Shown here piece by piece: positions 55,076 through 56,983 of a DNA stretch of 56,983 nucleotides. This DNA is from CAYMCQ01 sp964389025 (lineage in GTDB: Bacteria > Verrucomicrobiota > Verrucomicrobiia > Limisphaerales > CAYMCQ01): NCBI GenBank assembly GCA_964389025.1, contig CAYMCQ010000019.1, positions 1 through 56,983 on the forward strand, written 5' to 3'. Position 1 is the first letter of the stretch, and the number at the start of each line of letters is the position of its first letter. Under the pieces are notes generated by a model, which saw only the letters and a list, made by a program, of their open reading frames with translations, made no database searches and was not told the DNA's origin. The translations under genes and the position numbers were made by a program.

Positions 55076-56931
55076 ATGACTTCACATCCATATCGAGAAT
55101 CTTGAATGGCTTGAGCGATGACGGCACCCCGGGCAGTCCTTGGTGCGCGCTGGTCGGCTCGTTGCAGATTGCACACCGCGCACACAGCATTCGCAACTCA
55201 ACCCTCACGATTATTTTCACCTTGGTCATTCTTGGGTCTGCGACATTGAGTGTGGTCGGGCAAAACCCTCAGAGTATCATCAATACAAAGCACAACCTGT
55301 CCGTCGGCGGCTTGGGCGAAATTCGCTCTACGACCGAAGGAGACGTCTGCGTGTTTTGTCACGCGCCACACAACAAATCCGGCCCAGCCCCCCTTTGGAA
55401 CCATCAGATGTCGACCGCAGCTTACACCCCTTACAGCAGTTCAACGCTCAAAGCCACTGTCGGCCAGCCTACCGGGGCCTCCAAGCTTTGCCTGAGTTGC
55501 CACGACGGCACGGTGGCGATAGGCATGGTCGCCAGCCGGCCAACGTCCATTCCGATGCGGCAGGGTGTGACAGCCATCCCTCCCGGGCCATCGCGCCTCG
55601 GCACCGATCTCTCCGCGCATCACCCTATTTCTTTCACCTACGATTCCTCGCTGGTTGCCGCGCACGGCGAGCTTCACGATCCCGCCATGCTGATACAGGA
55701 AGTGCGTCTTGACCAAAGCGACCAGCTTCAATGCACGTCCTGCCACGACCCGCATAACAACCAGTATGGAAAATTTCTGGTGAAGGACAACGCAGCCTCC
55801 GCGCTCTGTCTGGATTGTCATGCGCCGAATCAATGGGCTGCCTCGATTCATGCCACTTCTCCAGCGGCGTGGAATGGCACCGGCCAAAATCCCTGGCCGC
55901 ATACATCTGGCACGACGGTCGCCGCCAACGCCTGTGGGAACTGCCACCGTCCCCACGACGCCGGCATCAAATCGCAGTTGCTGAATTTCCCCACTGAGGA
56001 GCAGAACTGTTACTCCTGTCACAGTGGCACTGTCGCTGCCAAAAACATTGCCGGCGAGTTTAACAAGGCCAGTGTGCATCCAATCACCCAGACTACTGGG
56101 ATCCACAACCCAACCGAAGACGCGATCAATCCGCCGCGCCACGTCGAATGTGCGGATTGCCACAATCCCCACGCCGCCAAAAATGCAACCGCCTCTGTTC
56201 CCGCTGCGTCCGGTTCGCTCTCCGGCGTGCGCGGTGTCAATGCCGCCGGTGCGGTGGTGAAACCGTTGCAGAACGAATATGAACTGTGCTTTCGCTGCCA
56301 CGGCGACAGCGGCAATCGCGGCCCCGCCCGTGTCCCGCGGCAATCGGTGGAGACGAACACCCGACTGGAGTTCGATCCCGCAAGCGCCTCATTTCATCCG
56401 GTTGTGGCGGTTGGAAAAAATGCGAGTGTGCCCAGCTTGATTCCGCCATGGACGGCGGCGGGAATGATATATTGCACCGATTGCCACAACAACGATCAGG
56501 GACCCGGTGTCGGCGGCACTGGCCCAAAAGGCCCGCACGGTTCGGCCTATGTGCCGCTCCTCGAACGCAATCTCACGCTCGCCGATTTTCAGACCGAGAC
56601 TTTCTCCGCTTACGCGCTCTGCTACAAATGCCACGACCGAAACAGCATTCTCGCCGACCAGAGTTTCAAGGAGCACAAAAAGCACATTGTCGGAGAGAAA
56701 ACCGCCTGCACCACTTGTCATGATTCACACGGCGTCGCTGCGAACAAAGCGTTGATCAATTTCAACACGACTTATGTGACGCCGTTCAACGGCAAGATTG
56801 AGTTCAAGTCCACCGGAATTTCCAGCGGCAATTGCACACTCACCTGCCACGACGCGCCGCACGATGCAGCTTCATACTCCGCCGGAATGTCCTCGCCGCT
56901 GCAAAAGACATTCAAGCCGCGGCGCAAGTAG
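55072..56931 (+). CDS. Exported 12-haem c-type cytochrome (paired CXXCH type)
   Basis: A 619-residue cytochrome with eleven CXXCH sites (CVFCH, CLSCH, CTSCH, CLDCH, CGNCH, CYSCH, CADCH, CFRCH, CTDCH, CYKCH, CTTCH) and one CX3CH (CTLTCH) near the C-terminus, an atypical haem-attachment spacing. The N-terminus is long (about 42 residues) before a hydrophobic segment (STLTIIFTLVILGSATLSVV), so it may be a membrane anchor or a late signal peptide. The first 230 residues parallel the tetrahaem protein at 46645. Last gene of the five-gene unit, translationally coupled to the NHL gene; the unit may continue beyond the window. Confidence 0.88.
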   Translation: MNDFTSISRILNGLSDDGTPGSPWCALVGSLQIAHRAHSIRNSTLTIIFTLVILGSATLSVVGQNPQSIINTKHNLSVGGLGEIRSTTEGDVCVFCHAPHNKSGPAPLWNHQMSTAAYTPYSSSTLKATVGQPTGASKLCLSCHDGTVAIGMVASRPTSIPMRQGVTAIPPGPSRLGTDLSAHHPISFTYDSSLVAAHGELHDPAMLIQEVRLDQSDQLQCTSCHDPHNNQYGKFLVKDNAASALCLDCHAPNQWAASIHATSPAAWNGTGQNPWPHTSGTTVAANACGNCHRPHDAGIKSQLLNFPTEEQNCYSCHSGTVAAKNIAGEFNKASVHPITQTTGIHNPTEDAINPPRHVECADCHNPHAAKNATASVPAASGSLSGVRGVNAAGAVVKPLQNEYELCFRCHGDSGNRGPARVPRQSVETNTRLEFDPASASFHPVVAVGKNASVPSLIPPWTAAGMIYCTDCHNNDQGPGVGGTGPKGPHGSAYVPLLERNLTLADFQTETFSAYALCYKCHDRNSILADQSFKEHKKHIVGEKTACTTCHDSHGVAANKALINFNTTYVTPFNGKIEFKSTGISSGNCTLTCHDAPHDAASYSAGMSSPLQKTFKPRRK

Positions 56932-56983
56932 TCGTTCCTGAAAAACGCGGTATCTGGTTGATGTGAGTGGGGAACATGAACGG

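Overview
The window reads as a chromosomal segment of a GC-rich member of the Verrucomicrobiota, most likely the Pedosphaera/Limisphaera side of the phylum. That assignment is an inference. It rests on a pseudopilin of the type common in that group, secreted Ig-like and beta-helix proteins with a shared C-terminal module, few Shine-Dalgarno sequences, and many short palindromic dispersed repeats between genes. No rRNA, tRNA, CRISPR array, integrase or transposase was seen.

Layout. 1-708: no gene, only repeats. 709-5078: an MFS transporter, a class III aminotransferase and a sigma-54 activator (EBP). 5083-13208: two transcription units of exported proteins (Ig-like protein plus a FecR-TPR-beta-barrel protein, then a beta-helix/Ig protein). 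13407-20122 (minus): a glycan locus with three glycosyltransferases, one fused to an APH-type kinase, and an MsbA-like ABC exporter. 20375-21865: a pseudopilin and an anchored protein. 21963-26327: polysaccharide deacetylase, short-chain dehydrogenase and a ceramidase-like hydrolase. 26403-31279 (minus): a FixL/NarL-like two-component pair, a PocR-AraC regulator, LdhA, a lone cyclic-nucleotide domain and a frameshifted CBM48 protein. 31483-41338: a cytidylate-kinase-like protein, a flavin monooxygenase, a leuCD/lyase/dehydrogenase cluster, a cupin/beta-helix pair and a GltD-like flavoprotein. 41358-46448: an octaheme TPR cytochrome, FeoA, a radical SAM protein and HemA. 46645-56931: multiheme cytochromes, two NHL-propeller proteins and a large outer-membrane barrel.

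Two systems stand out. (1) Three intergenic regions (5083-5211, 10562-10669, 20132-20361) each carry a three-half-site element, CGGAAC-N4/6-GTTCCR-N4-CGGAAC. It lies about 90-120 bp upstream of a sequence with exact GG-N10-GC sigma-54 spacing and a shared TGCTAA end. Each sits before exported or cell-surface genes, and a sigma-54 activator gene ends 4 bp before the first element. This looks like a small sigma-54 surface regulon, and the promoter positions also correct several start codons. (2) The right end encodes a probable porin-cytochrome conduit for extracellular electron transfer: an 11-heme lipoprotein built from 49-residue repeats, a 669-residue barrel, 4-, 8- and 12-heme exported cytochromes, and two NHL propellers, in tightly packed or overlapping order. 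HemA, FeoA and another octaheme cytochrome lie just upstream.

Several palindromic dispersed repeats have entered reading frames: one sits in frame inside a glycosyltransferase and another forms the N-terminal region of an NHL protein.
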